DNA of 64,000 nt from Trema orientale (GCA_002914845.1 JXTC01000280.1:24948-88947), one strand, 5' to 3'. Numbered from the stretch's first letter, positions 37,133 to 49,245 are shown. Notes: generated by a model not told the origin, from the sequence alone. A program made the numbers and translations.

Positions 37133-39489
37133 AAAGGACATGCAGGTGCCCAGAAAATAGTACTTTATAATGATGTTATAGTTAAACCGATTGCTTAATG
37201 CTGACAGGTAGCTGTTTTTGTAGTTCTTAATTTCTACTTTAATACGTTTCACAATCAACACTAGATAAAAGAAAATGTCATAATATCTTCTTTTCTCTAT
37301 TGATAAATTGTTTTGAAACTTTATTAAAAAAGCTTTTCTCAATACATTCAACAACTTAGTTTAGCTATGTATGGGAATTATTCATGATGTTTTTTAAGCA
37401 TAACACAATCGCATTGTTTGTTGTATAAGACTAATAATTGTTCTACTGAGACATGAGTTCTGCTAATGTAATCTGAAATCTGACTATTTGCGGTTGTTTA
37501 ATTTTGTTTAATGTATTGGTGCATTACATTCTTAGTGCTTTTACTTTGGTTAGTAGCTCTAACTGATTATCCGTGANAGTGCTTTTACTTTGGTTAGTAG
37601 CTCTAACTGATTATTCGTGAAGGAGGAGGAAGAGAAAGAGGAAGAAGAGCAGGCCAAGTTGAAGGAATCTGTTAGTACACAAATGGATGTGGCTCTGGGA
37701 GAGATGACTATTCCAACAGCTAGAGAAGCACAAGAACAGGCAAAAGCAAAAACGACAGACAAGCAGGCACAGCTTTGCGAGCTCAGTCGTGCTTTGGCTG
37801 TTTTGGCTTCGGCATCTGTAAGGATTAGGACTAATTATTTGCTGAAAGTTGACTAAGTATTTTGTTTTGTTATATGAGAATTTACTCTGCCTTTTGATTT
37901 TTTCATTTTTTTTATTTTTTATCTACTGCTCTCAGTCAGTCAAGCTGGAGCGTGAAGAGTTCTTGAGACTTGTCAGGAAGGAGGTATGCCTAATATTTTA
38001 GATATTCTTACTTGTGAGTTGTGACCTAATATGTTCTTCTGTGGATCCTAAGGAACGTAAATATGACTATTTAAGAATTTAGGAAGCAGATGCTGGCATT
38101 AGGTATTAAAAAAAAAAAAAAGAAAAGAAAATAAGAGTAGTCCCATGGGATCCCAAATGAATTGGCTTAGTTGGAAAAGTCATTGCTCTTTGGATATTCC
38201 GTCAAACTTTTGGGTTGATATATTTTTTCTTTATCCTTTGTTGCTGTTACAATTTTCATTTTTCAGGTAGAGCTGTATAATGACATGGTCGAGAAGGAGG
38301 GAACTGAAGGTGAAGAAGAAGCTAAGAAGGCATACAAAACTGCCAGGAAGGACAGTAACCTGGCTGCTGAAATGGCTCTGGGTGACAAGGCTTCTTCAGC
38401 ACTGATAGACAGGGTAAATAGATCTGAGAGAAACTTGAGCTTTACAAGCTTCCTGTTAAGATATTCAGATATCAATTGCAACTGATTCATCAGCTATCTT
38501 CCTATTCAAAGATCTAACTGTGTTCATATGCACGTGTAGGTTGATGCTATGCTTCAGAAGCTTGAAAAAGAAATTGATGATGTTGATGCAAAAATTGGGG
38601 ATCGCTGGCGGTTGCTTGACAGGTTAGATCCATTTAATAATTCATATTTTACATGGAGTTATTTGATTGTTATTCATTTTTGTTTGGTGTGTGTGTGTTT
38701 TTATTTTTACTTTTATTTTTTTTCGTCGTTTTGTTTTGTTTTATTTTGTTTTTTTGTTTCATTTGTTTTTTGTTTTTGCTTTTATTTTGGGTGTTATAAT
38801 GAAATAGTTACTTTTGGTATCCTTCTTCTTTATTTCTCATATTTTCTTCTAAAGATTAGAAGAATTCGCATCAAATAAAATTATGATGTCGTTCATGTAC
38901 AGGGATTATGATGGGAAAGTGACTCCTGAGGAGGTTGCCTCTGCAGCTATGTACCTTAAGGACACTTTGGGCAAGGAGGGCATACAAGAACTTATTAGCA
39001 ACCTATCCAAGGATAGAGGTCGGTATATCCTTTCATCAGACTCCCATGTCTGTCTTAATATGAGAAGTATAAACCATCTATTAGTGTGTTATCGACTAAC
39101 ATGGAAATACATCTGTTGACTGAACCGTTTCTCATACCAGTTAATTGTACATCTGTTGACTGAACCGTTTCTATTTCTTTTTTCAAGTTTAAGGGCATGT
39201 TTGATGCCATAGGATAGTGAAAAAGAAAAGCTAAAATGAGTAATAAAAAGGGTTTAAAAGAGGCCTATTGTGGTGATTAACCTTAATCAAATTCTTCATA
39301 CGTAAAGGATATGAGCTTGCTTGATACGTTTCTCGATAAATCTCTCTAATAGACTTTTGTTCTCGCTTTTAATCTAACGCTCTTAACATCAAACATGTTC
39401 CAACAGAGGGAAAAATACTAGTGGAAGATATTATCAGATTAGGCAGCTCAACTGAAGATGCTGACACGCTGGAGGGAAGAAAATCATAA
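33196..39489 (+). CDS. LETM1: LETM1 mitochondrial inner-membrane cation/proton exchanger-type protein
   Basis: LETM1 proteins sit in the mitochondrial inner membrane and support K+/H+ or Ca2+/H+ exchange and ribosome contact. Fourteen coding exons: 33196-33794, 33867-34179, 34746-34892, 35007-35095, 35222-35314, 35781-35907, 36499-36563, 36649-36823, 37623-37817, 37936-37983, 38267-38413, 38540-38622, 38903-39018, 39407-39489. All have GT-AG ends and phases agree, giving about 759 aa, the usual plant size. A Ser/Arg-rich N-terminus suits a mitochondrial presequence. The single membrane span is near residues 265-290 ([19 protein letters not shown]), followed by the LETM1 ribosome-binding-like domain (to about residue 540), an acidic Lys/Glu coiled-coil region, and an EF-hand loop at 693-704 ([12 protein letters not shown]) with all metal ligands. 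Non-coding exons upstream: about 31700-31907, 32667-32773 and 33140-33195. AATAAA at 39695 is a possible poly(A) signal. Confidence 0.93.
34947..34972. repeat. (AT)n microsatellite in a LETM1 intron
   Basis: A short pure AT run in the intron before the exon at 35007. Similar runs lie at about 32820-32840 and 37100-37120. Confidence 0.8.
37022..37100 (+). mobile_element. SINE-like sequence in a LETM1 intron
   Basis: An A-box-like TAGCGTAATTGG is followed about 40 bases on by a B-box-like GGTTCAAATATCCC, then a TA-rich tail. The spacing fits a tRNA-derived SINE head. The flanking AAAGGGACAAATG and AAAGGACATGCAG are at best a degenerate target duplication. Confidence 0.5.
37534..37620. other. 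Unmerged contig overlap around an N
   Basis: 37534-37576 (43 bases) recurs at 37578-37620 with one mismatch, the copies separated only by the N at 37577. It lies in the intron before the LETM1 exon starting at 37623. The natural reading is two contig ends that overlap but were not merged; the real intron would then be about 44 bases shorter. Confidence 0.88.
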
Positions 39490-39770
39490 AAGGAATGTGC
39501 TCTTCACAATTTTGGTCAAATCTCTGGCTCTGTGGATCATCTATTGCATTTTATTGCGATGTTGCTTTAGTCCCCCTCAACACCCTTTTGAGATACTGGT
39601 TTCAAGGACCCATTTTCCACAAACCCAAGAAAAGAAAAGGGAAAATACTGAGATTCTTTGTGATGATCTTTTGCCAACATAGAAAGAATAATACAATAAA
39701 GCAAGAATCATATTACAGTTCAGTGCTCTTTCCTTGAAGCTCTGTGACTTCATGTATATCATTCACACAA

Positions 39771-40546
39771 GTTAATAATTTGCTTGGAAAAGTGTTTATA
39801 TCAATCATATGGGACATTAATCCCTAATATTTTTAATTTGTACTCGTATTTTCACGAGTTGATCTTATAATATGAGGTAAATATTACCCCCGCCTTATAT
39901 TGCTACTAGTTGTAATCTGCTATTTGGAAGAGTTTTTTTTTTTTTAAATATATGTATTACTGTTATAGAAAAAAAGGAAATGTACCTAGGGATAAGAGCT
40001 TTATTCCAGCTATTTAATGAATATTTTATTATTTTTATGCTTTGTCAAATATTTTATAATTTTATTGTTTGTCTTTAGCATATGTAAGTGCATTAAATAC
40101 AAGCTCTTGCCTCAGTTTCTTCTCTGGGGCTGTATTGTGAAAAAGCCCCTGAATTTCTTGTCTTCATTTGAATGGGAACACCGGCCACTTAACATTTTCG
40201 GCCAAGCCCAAATGTTATAAACAGTGAGATGCTAATACTTTGTTTTCCCCTTCCTCAGATTTTCATCTTATTTGCTATTTTTTCCAAAACTATTTTTTTT
40301 CTTATCAATAGTATTTATATAGATTGTGTTCTTTTTACATGTAATATTGTTTTGATTTTGTTTATTTATTTATTTTTGAGAGGTGCCTTTATGTACTTTT
40401 TCCTCTTCTTCTTTTTAAATGCAGGTAAGTATTATAATATCATTATATTTTTTTCACACAATTTTCTACTTTTATTAACTAATAACTATTAAAATGTTTT
40501 CCAAATAGTTATTAACTTGGAAGTGACCTTCCAAATGTTTTCCAAA
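39771..40546. other. Gene-free DNA downstream of LETM1
   Basis: No gene seen. It includes T-rich open frames such as 40229-40492, which are hydrophobic only because of base composition. Confidence 0.55.
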
Positions 40547-41416
40547 GAGTATTTATAAGAAATGACCTTTTTTAAAAAAAAATTTAAAAAATGGTTGCTT
40601 TTTACACCTGTTTAATAAATGTCCGTTTTATAATTTTATTTTGATAAATAGTCATTTTTAGTTGTTTTTTTTATAAAGTAAATCAATTTTCAAAAAAATA
40701 AATCAAATTTTAAAAAATAAAAAATTTTTAAAAAATAAATCAATATATTTTGATATACTAAATATTGAAAATTAGAGGTGTTCAAAAAAACCGATGCACC
40801 GCGGAAACCGACCGCACCGAATCAAACCGCACCGAAACCGTCGGTTTTTTTTCATCTACGGTCGGTCACGGTTTAGGAAAATATCAAACCGACCGGTGCG
40901 GTGCGGTTTGCGGTTTTTGATAAATGCGGTCGGTTTCAAACCGAACCGGCCGAAATATTTATAATATATATTTTTGCCATAATTTTTTATGAGTAATATT
41001 TTAGATAATGGTAAATAATTATTTTTTGTTTGATTTTTAGACTTTCAATTAGGTTGTAAAAGATGTGATATAATTCTTTTTTTCTTTGATTAAAAAAGTT
41101 TTTTTATTAAAAAAAAAATAAAGTCCAAAATTCAAACCGCGGAAACCGCCCAAATCGCACCGCAAAACATAGGTGCGGTTTGGGCGGTTTTGATCAACCA
41201 TGACAAACCGCGCGGTCTGGTGATCCAGTCAAACCCCATGTGCGGTTTGATCAATTTTTGGGGGTTCAAACCGGCCAAACCGAACCGTGAACACCCCTAT
41301 TGAAAATGATCATTTTTTAAATAATTTTCAAAATTTAGCCCTTTTTTTTACAGCATTTAAAAGACAATCATTTTGCAAACTATGATCCAAATTTAGTCAT
41401 TTGGCTAAAAAGCCCA
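40547..41416. repeat. Old repeat copy interrupted by a hAT element
   Basis: The outer parts, 40547-40764 and 41308-41416, are together the reverse complement of 54805-55098, from TTGGGCTTTTTAGC at one end to GAGTATTTATAAGAAA at the other. The copy at 54.8 kb has no insertion at the corresponding site. Confidence 0.75.
40773..41299. mobile_element. Small non-autonomous hAT element, 527 bp
   Basis: Ends TAGAGGTGTTC and GTGAACACCCCTA are inverted repeats, and the 8-base target duplication TTGAAAAT is perfect (40765-40772, 41300-41307). The interior is filled with CGGTTT / AAACCG motifs in both orientations and has no reading frame. It is nested in the older repeat at 40547-41416. Confidence 0.93.
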
Positions 41417-41495
41417 AAAAGGAAAAAAAAAAAAAAAGATGTGGACGTGGTCACATGGATTGCAATCTTGAGAAATTATTATCAATAGTACCTAG

Positions 41496-43823
41496 TGTCA
41501 CGACCCAAACCCCGGGCTAGTGGCAGAAAGAAAATTTCATAAATGGAAATTTATAAGTTATTTTAGAAAATTATAGAAACTTCAAATTTTCAGGGAAAAG
41601 ACAACTAGTTCAAAAAATGACAGCTTCTGTAAAAGTTTATAAAAATAATCCAAATTGTAAATTCTCACAGTTTTGTGATCACTACTAGACATAGACTGTT
41701 AATAATATTCGTAAAACATACAAATACATCACCGTCATCATCACATGTAGGCATAATAGGTAATACAGACTACACCCAGAGTATGAGCCTTAAGTGTTAT
41801 TACAAATCCAAAATTTTACTAAGTAGTTACCAACTACTAAATTAGTACCAACCTTCCTCTCTGTCACTCCGCTTCGGAGTTGCCTAAGTGACACTATACA
41901 ACATCTGAGAGAGGAAAAGATAATGGGGTGAGCATTCACATGCTCAGTAGGAATTAAATTATCTTTTTAGTATGAGTGCAACTTTTCAAATTTGCATGGT
42001 TAGTATCTTTTCGAAGTCTATTTATAAATCAAGTTTGCAAAGTAATTAAGATCAAAAGTAATCATGCAATCAAAACCAAAATCAAAGTTACAATGTTGTA
42101 CATATCATAAATCAAATAAGTATATGTAAAAGCTCTCATCTTCCCATCACGACCCTGTAATACTTCTTTAATAGAGTTACCCAACACCCAGATGTGTATA
42201 AGCAAATCTTGCGCAGAGGCTTAGGTCTTTCACCTAATGCTGCAATAACTCGCCAGCGATCTAAATACCTTGATGCAAAAATAGAACTCAAGTATGTGAT
42301 TCTATAGTAGGTACAACATGTCATATAGTATATAATAACCGCATAAATTATATTAAGAAATCATGCTTCAAACGCATTTGGTATCATTCTGAGATTTACT
42401 GAAAATCGGGCAGCATAAAGGTTGTATTTTCTCAAAACTAAAATTTTTAAACCTACATTAAAACCATACAATTCAATTCCAGAACAATCCAATATATCTC
42501 AACAGTTCACAAGTTCACCAAAGATCCAATCAAATCAATTTAGTTCATGAAAATCGACAATTTTAAGTAATAGGACATAATGCACATTTTTAGATAAAAT
42601 AAGGATGAAAACTTGGTAATTGAACCCTTATCTCACCTTGATAGCTAAGCTAAGCTATCGGCACCCGTAGATTCTCTCGTTTGTCTTCCGGTCGCTCTAA
42701 AGGTCGTTTCGGGATTTCGTGAGCTCACTTTGAGGAGTGACATTCCAGACAAAGCCTCGGATTGAGAAATATATATCACTAATGAATTTCTAGCGCTAAA
42801 AAATGCTAGGTTTGACATATTATCGATTAATTTGGGCCATGGGCCGAAACTCGGTCTATTGCACGCAAAACAAGGCAAAATCTCGAGCCTTGCATCTCGG
42901 ATTTCGTGCTGCTTCAAAACTTATTGATGCTATGTATCAAAACTCGTCTATTAACCTTACTTAGTCTAATTTCGAAGTCCAATTTCAGTTTTGGGGCCCC
43001 AAGCTTAAATTTGGGCAATACTAGCAACTAATTCCAAAGTTATAAAAATGTCAATTTTTGAAATTATTTGCACAAATGCCAAAATTTTCAGATATGATTT
43101 TCTTATAATCTATCCACCCATTCCACACAAAATGACAACTCTTCATCATGTCTTAAACCATACATTCATCCCATAAATTTTCAAGAACAATACTTGAATC
43201 TCACAAAAATAATTATACAAATGCCACTTTTTGTTATAAAAATGAGACAAAAAGTTTCAATTGCTCACCGAAGCTAGCTCACTAAACTTAAGTAGTGTTG
43301 AGGGTTGAGAACTACCGAGAAAGATGTGAGCTTAGAGCGGTGGTGATCCTTGCCCTTGAGCTAGCTCACATGCATCTTTCTCGCACTTGAGTTGCACGAC
43401 GCTGACTAGAAGGAGGCTGCCTGGCTTCGTCCAACGTCAGGGAGGCTGGCAATCGGAGCTCTGATACTAGTTCAGCTCCACTGGCTGGCGGATGGAGGAA
43501 AAAAGGAGGGGTGGAGTGATGAGAGAGAGAACGTAAGAAATAGAGAGAATATCGTGAAAGGGAGAGGGTTAGGGATTTGGGGGATTTTTAACATATGACA
43601 AATATGGGCTGGTGCCCTATCTTTTAAAAATTACTTTTTGACCCCATATTTTAAATTTTCCTTTCATTTAAGTCCTCAGAATCCCGAATTTGACCCCAAT
43701 CCTACAAATCCTTTCATTTTGGTCCTTACCGGAAATTAATTCAAATTTCAATCATTTTAATTAATTCCAATTCACCATTTATGAAAAGACTAAATACCCT
43801 TGATGAAAATCAGAGTTTTCACA
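41496..43823 (-). mobile_element. Solo LTR, 2.3 kb, probably Ty3/gypsy
   Basis: Begins TGTCACGACCC and ends GTTTTCACA, flanked by the perfect 5-base duplication CCTAG (41491-41495, 43824-43828), the signature of LTR retrotransposon integration. No internal gag-pol or second LTR is present, so the element was reduced to a solo LTR by LTR-LTR recombination. The strand is inferred from the end GGGTCGTGACA, common in plant gypsy LTRs, and from the C/T-rich leader-like stretch around 43370-43570 read on the minus strand. A related, older copy is at 60324-63951. Short open frames inside (42136-42324, 42645-42917) are not genes. Confidence 0.9.
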
Positions 43824-43828
43824 CCTAG

Positions 43829-45399
43829 TCAATTTATGTTTTTACTTATAATAGTATCCTTTTTTTTTTAAGAAATTTTTATGGTCCTAACAATTTTTAT
43901 AATGAAATTCCAAATTGAATATATATTTTTCCTTATGAGTTGATTATATTTCTTAGAACTTTTAACTAGTTGAATATTTTTATTAAGCTATAACTAATGT
44001 TTTTTCCTTAAACTTAATAACTAGTTGATTATCTTTATTAAATTGGAACCAGTCACAACAATCAAATAATATCACGACCTAGTCACTAGAACAAGAACCT
44101 TAGGACTTGAATTGGTTGATTATCTTCTTTAGAGCTGGGCAATGTAATAAGCATTTGATGTGCCAAAAGTTATCCATAATATATCAATGTCCACCACTTA
44201 ACAAGGAGGGTATTAAGATTAATTAAAAAAATAAAACAATACATATTATAAAAATAATTAAAGGATATAAACAATGCGTTCTATTTAGCGTTTTAGATTA
44301 TACGCATTTTTTTCCTAAAGGGGTTATCCTTTCACCTTAGTAACATGCAAAACTAAGTAGACATGGCGAAGAAAAAAGGCAAGTATGAATAAAATATGAA
44401 CATAACTTTAAATAGAAAACTTTGCATACAAAATAACATTACAACAAGATTAAAAATAAAAGAGAAAGCAAAAAAGAGTAATCTTGATCTCAAACTAATA
44501 TGCCTCCAAAGCCTAGCTTAAGAATCTATTTATCGGAAAAATTTGAGGAAACAAAGTCAACATTTGAAGGCTAAGGATAAGCAAACGTGACAACTCATTT
44601 TGGCCAGATTCAGCCCATCTAGAAAATGCTGCTAAAACTCAATGATTTGTGGCCTTCTAGATCTTGGTTGAAGAAGATTTTTCGTAGCCTTATCTCTTAC
44701 GTTTCCAATGCTACTAAAAATGCATCAATCATGACTGTATTTCTTGACTTGGAGAAAATATGGTGAAGATAGGTCTTGTTGAGTCAAAACTAGTGGCTGA
44801 TTTTATCCTCTAAAAAAAATATGATTTTTTCATGATTTCGTTATTATTTAGACTTTCTCAAAGAATAAATATTCTAGATAGCTTTGTGTATAAGCATCCA
44901 TAACATCAAGAATTACTCAATTCGGAATTTTATTGAGAGACAAAACATGCCAAACAATGAAGCATGTCAGACTAAATATGAATGCAGTCTAATTCTAGTA
45001 TTGTCCAATTGTGATCCAAAAAGATATGATATCGGCTATTCTTGTAACTTGGATTTGTTTGGGCATTGAGTCTAAATTCCCTGTGTTCAAGAATCGAATT
45101 AATCCTCTATATTGTTTAGCATCTATTGCCAATTTACAAGACATGCACAGAAGTGATCATTTAGCACAAATTAGAGGTAAATTTTGTTTTTATATCTATA
45201 ACTACAAATTTGTTTTAAGATAGCAAAGTTAATAATATTATAAGTGTAAAATGATGATATAAGTCCCTAATAAATTTACACAATTAGATGTTCATCAATG
45301 AGGGGGTTCTTTACCGACAAATCAAGTACTTTTGAGTTCAAGTATTTATGAGTTTTCAAGTATTTTTTTTAATTTGATGTTATTTTCTTGTTTTATTGT
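43829..45399. other. Gene-free DNA
   Basis: AT-rich, with scattered short frames at 44884-45223 that show no family I recognise. It may be retrotransposon debris adjoining the next entry. Confidence 0.45.
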
Positions 45400-46220
45400 A
45401 GGAAGTTGAGAAAAATAGGATTTGTGGACATTAGGCACAAAAATTGGATGAAATTCAGAAATGAAGTCTTAAGTCGAGAGCCTTGAGTGGCCGCTTAACC
45501 AAGTGGCATGGCCACCTGATATCCTAATCAAAATGGAATATCAACGACCAATATTCATCTTGTTTAGAGGATGGATGGTGGATTCTCATCTATTTTGAAG
45601 CTCTATATATACCTTTCTAATCCATAAACCCTAGATGTGGAGACTGGGGGAGAAAACACAAGTTAGAGGCACCACAAATTTCCAGAGAGAGAAAGAGTTT
45701 AGAGTTAGAGATTTTATTTTAGAATACTTGGGAGATATTCTTGAAGAATTGAAGGCTTAAATTCATTTCCACAAAGAATTTTCTCTTGCTTTCTCTCTAT
45801 CCATAAATTAACAATGGATTCTATTATTTTAAGCTAGATTTTATATGCTAGGGGTTCGATGTAATCTTATTTGCACTATGTTTTGATTATTTTGCTAATT
45901 GCTAGTTTATTTTTCATTTCCAATTCAATTATGATTCTTTATACTTAATGCTTCTAATTTATTTCACTAACGAATTAGTCGATCTTATATTGTGATGTTG
46001 ATGCTTATCAGAGCTTGATTTTATAGTCCAAAATTAGGAAACATAATTTAGGTTATTGTGAGAACGGGAGGTGATCAGTTCCTTGATAATCAAATTAGGA
46101 TTTAGGTTGTTGTGAGGCTAAGAGGCAATCGACATCTTGATTTCCAAATTAAAGGCTAAATTTAATGAATGCATAAGTGAATAAGTTAGACATAGATATT
46201 GATAAGTACAACATTTACAT
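45400..46220 (+). mobile_element. LTR-retrotransposon-like relic (leader/LTR part)
   Basis: The arrangement resembles a retrotransposon LTR: a weakly conserved upstream part, CTATATATACC near 45602 as a TATA box, then GAGAAAACACAAG... and GA-rich leader sequence, then AT-rich tail. There is an imperfect 70-base internal repeat (GTGAGAACGGGAGGTGATCAG and GTGAGGCTAAGAGGCAATCG, about 46058 and 46112). I cannot place exact ends or find coding domains, so this is a tentative label. Confidence 0.35.
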
Positions 46221-46629
46221 ATAATTTTACTCCTAAGTTCTCCTTTTACTAGTTACTTTTTTTTTCTAATTTTATTTTTTATTGATTAGGAAAATAATTG
46301 CTATTATAGGGAAACATTGCAAAGTTGAACACAAAAGAAGAATTTTTCGTATCAAGCTTGTTTATGGTCCTAAGTCTAATTATAAAGGATGGGTCCACAT
46401 GTTTGAGGAAGCCTAATAATCAAGGGTTTATGACACTTTTACCTATCGTTTAAAAAATAATACTAAAAATACGATCTTGACAAAATAATTAATTTCCGTA
46501 CAACCTAAAATTGACATTTTTCTAAATATTTACAGTTTAAAATGTGCGGTGGCATATTGGTAAATAAATTATCACTCTTTTGAAATAAGTTTATATTTAA
46601 AAATGCACATGTTAGTAAACATCAAATAA

Positions 46630-46700
46630 AATTGGCCCAATGGCTAGTGTTGCTGTTACTTTGAGTTTCTTGTCAAGGGTTTGAATCCCACCACTCTCAA
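46630..46700 (+). mobile_element. Possible SINE head
   Basis: CCAATGGCTAGTG followed about 40 bases later by GGTTTGAATCCCA has the spacing of tRNA-like A and B boxes, with a T-rich tail after it. No target duplication found. Confidence 0.3.
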
Positions 46701-46974
46701 ATTTTTGTATTATTTCATCCTATTTTATTTACTTTTTTTTTTCACCTTTTTCAGTTATTTATTTATTTCTTTTCTTTTCATTTTCTTTAATGTTTCTTAA
46801 TTAGTTTTTCTTTTTCACTTTCCAACAGCCATCCTTTTTTATAAGGGTTCAAACCCACATATTGTCTTTTTGAAGTTTTTTTGTCATTTTTTATTTTTTT
46901 TCATTAGTTTTTTCTTTTATTTATTTTTTTCTTTTTAATATTATTTCTGTCATTAGTTTCTTCAAGATTTATCC

Positions 46975-47325
46975 TAAATCACAGGAAACCACAAAAGTTT
47001 CTAAGAAACCAAGAAAACTACAAAGGTTTCTAGGAAATCAATTTGGTTTCTTTCTAACATAATGCTATGTAAGTAAGTCATAGGAAACCAGTTTGGTTTC
47101 TTTTTAGCGGAATGCCCTGTATTTAAGTAAATCCCAAGAATTCACAAAAATTTTCTGGAAACTAAAACTGATTTCCTTTTAGCTGAATATTTGATACGTA
47201 AGTAAATCATAGGAAACCACAAAGGTTTCTTGGACCAATTTGGTTTCCTTTTAGCAGAATGCCCTGCACATAAGTAAATCACAAGAAATCACAAAGGTTT
47301 CCTAGAAACTAATTTAGTTTCCTTA
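46975..47325. repeat. Degenerate minisatellite with hairpin-forming units
   Basis: Four to five imperfect units of roughly 60-85 bases share the order TAAGTAAATCA, AGGAAACCA, AAAGGTTTC, AATTTGGTTTCC, TTTTAGCAGAATGCCCTG. Each unit contains GGAAACC and its complement GGTTTCC, so single strands could fold. No coding sense is apparent. Confidence 0.7.
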
Positions 47326-48266
47326 TATTAAACTAATTTGATAAAGCTATTATTTTCATATATTAAACAAGAATCACTTCATAGATTATAAAAATCAAAT
47401 TTAGAAAAATCGTTAAACTAATAAGAATGCACATAGTACCATCTTTGTTATAATTAACGAAACTGAAAAACTCCAAAATGTTTCCTATCTAACAAGAAAA
47501 AAATCATGACTTGCATACATAAGTTATGAATCATTATCTAAAAGTTTAATCTATAAACTAGAAAATAAAATAAAAAACATTAAAAATTAGGATAGCCCCA
47601 AAACCATTTACAATTTTAATATTCCAAAAGCTCAAATTTGTCCCAAAAAAAGATTCTAATTTATCAACATCCAAGCATAAAAATCTCCCTAAAAATCAAA
47701 TTGATAGCACCATAGATAGTGTTAAGTTTGATGTCCTTCACAATTCCCTCTCCTCCTCTAGGGTCGGCCTCGACGTCGATATTTAATGAGTGCCCATCAT
47801 AGCAGAAATGCAAATTTTTAACAGACTCGAGGTAAGCGATCTAGACAAAGAGAGGCTGAGGAGGAATAGATGAATAAAACTTAAAGCTAAATGCCCAACA
47901 GACTTAGGTGGCCACCAACCCATAATGTTTTAGTTACTTAATTTCTATCAAATGACATATGAGTTCATTGAGGTTGTACAACATGATTCATATTAAGAAA
48001 AAAGAATGTGAATGTAGGTGGATGAGATGGGTACTTACCTATAGATATTCGCTTTGAGAGAGTTTACATGAAAAGGGAGCAGGCACAAGAGAGACCAGTG
48101 AACAAGAGAGATAAACGAGAGAGTTCAAGTAAGAGGAAAGGAACGCCACAAGCCGAAGACGAGAGTGCTACAACTCGAATTTACTCAGAGTTCTTCTTTC
48201 TTTTTATTTTTCATGTCTAGAATTATCATATTTTCTTTTATTTTATTCATGAGCTAAATTTATTTT
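47326..48266. other. Gene-free DNA
   Basis: No supported gene. The GC-richer patch at 47750-47900 and the purine-rich stretch at 48050-48190 look like repeat debris but match nothing else in the window. Confidence 0.45.
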
Positions 48267-48655
48267 CTAGGACTACAATATAGCTAGATTATGAGTGTTT
48301 ACTTTTTTTTCCTTTAATCAAATTAAAGTTTTATTCTAATATATGTTAAGTTTTTAATTTGTTCTTAATGCTTGTGGTTGCTTGATCAATATTTACATGA
48401 TTTGAGACTGAGAAGCAATAATCAGATTTTATATAATTAGAATACAATGAATTTAACATATGTTAAATTAAAGTTTTATTCTAGGACTACAATATAGCTA
48501 GATTATGAGTGTTTAATTTTTCTTACTTTAATCAAATTAAAGTTTTATTCTAATATCTTAATGCTTGTGGTTTCTTGATCAATATTTACATGATTTGAGA
48601 CTGAGAAGCAATAATCAGATTTTACATAATTAGAATACAATGAATTTAACATAAG
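48267..48655. repeat. Tandem duplication with a 214-base period
   Basis: CTAGGACTACAATATAGCTA starts at 48267 and again at 48481, and similarity continues to GAATTTAACATA in each. The second unit lacks about 30 bases in its middle. Identity is high elsewhere, so it is fairly recent. Confidence 0.88.
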
Positions 48656-49008
48656 ATAGAGATATTTATGTGATTTGAACAGTATTAATGATTTTTTCTT
48701 AAATACTGAGAAAATTCATGGTGTCAATTAAAAAATTGTAGGAGTTCAAAAGAATATTAAAAAAAAAATAAGAGTCAACACATCAGGATGACGCACTGAC
48801 TGTTGTTGATAGTTAGCAGTTGTGAGCGCTTCAGCGTTGACGGCTTTTTGGTTCAAATTAATTGAAAACTAGTCTTAAATGTTTTGAAAACCGTAAAAGT
48901 CAAAAAGCTTGAGAATGGGACCGCAGTTTTATGAGAAAGTTTCCAAAGTGGCACGGGATCTAATTTCCTCTTAAAGAAACACCCATATATACATATATAT
49001 ATATGTAT

Positions 49009-49245
49009 GGTTGCCAATTCAATAGGTATTTTTTTTTTACTTATGGGTAGGTATTTTTTTTAGCCGTTGGATCGTCATCTAATGGTGATCCAACGGCTAT
49101 AATGAAGTGTATGAAAAGACGTGTATCATTAATGTTCTTTCTCTCTCTTATTTTTTATAATAAAAAAATGTGCATGCTTTTCATTGGTCAAATTGATACC
49201 TATGCATAGGTAAAAAAAAAAAAAATACCTACTGGATTGGTACCC
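49009..49245. mobile_element. MITE with internal stem
   Basis: The ends GGTTGCCAATTCAATAGG and CTACTGGATTGGTACCC are inverted, each with a poly-T/poly-A run inside. A perfect 12-base inverted repeat (AGCCGTTGGATC at 49062-49073, complement at 49087-49098) lies in the left half. It is the same family as 29836-30083. Confidence 0.82.

Noticed and set aside
40229..40492. Very hydrophobic 87-codon frame as a membrane peptide
   Set aside because: The Phe/Ile/Leu content follows from T-rich DNA, and there is no conserved feature or gene context.
46975..47325. CRISPR-like repeat-spacer array
   Set aside because: This is a plant nuclear sequence. The units are degenerate and contiguous, without uniform spacers.
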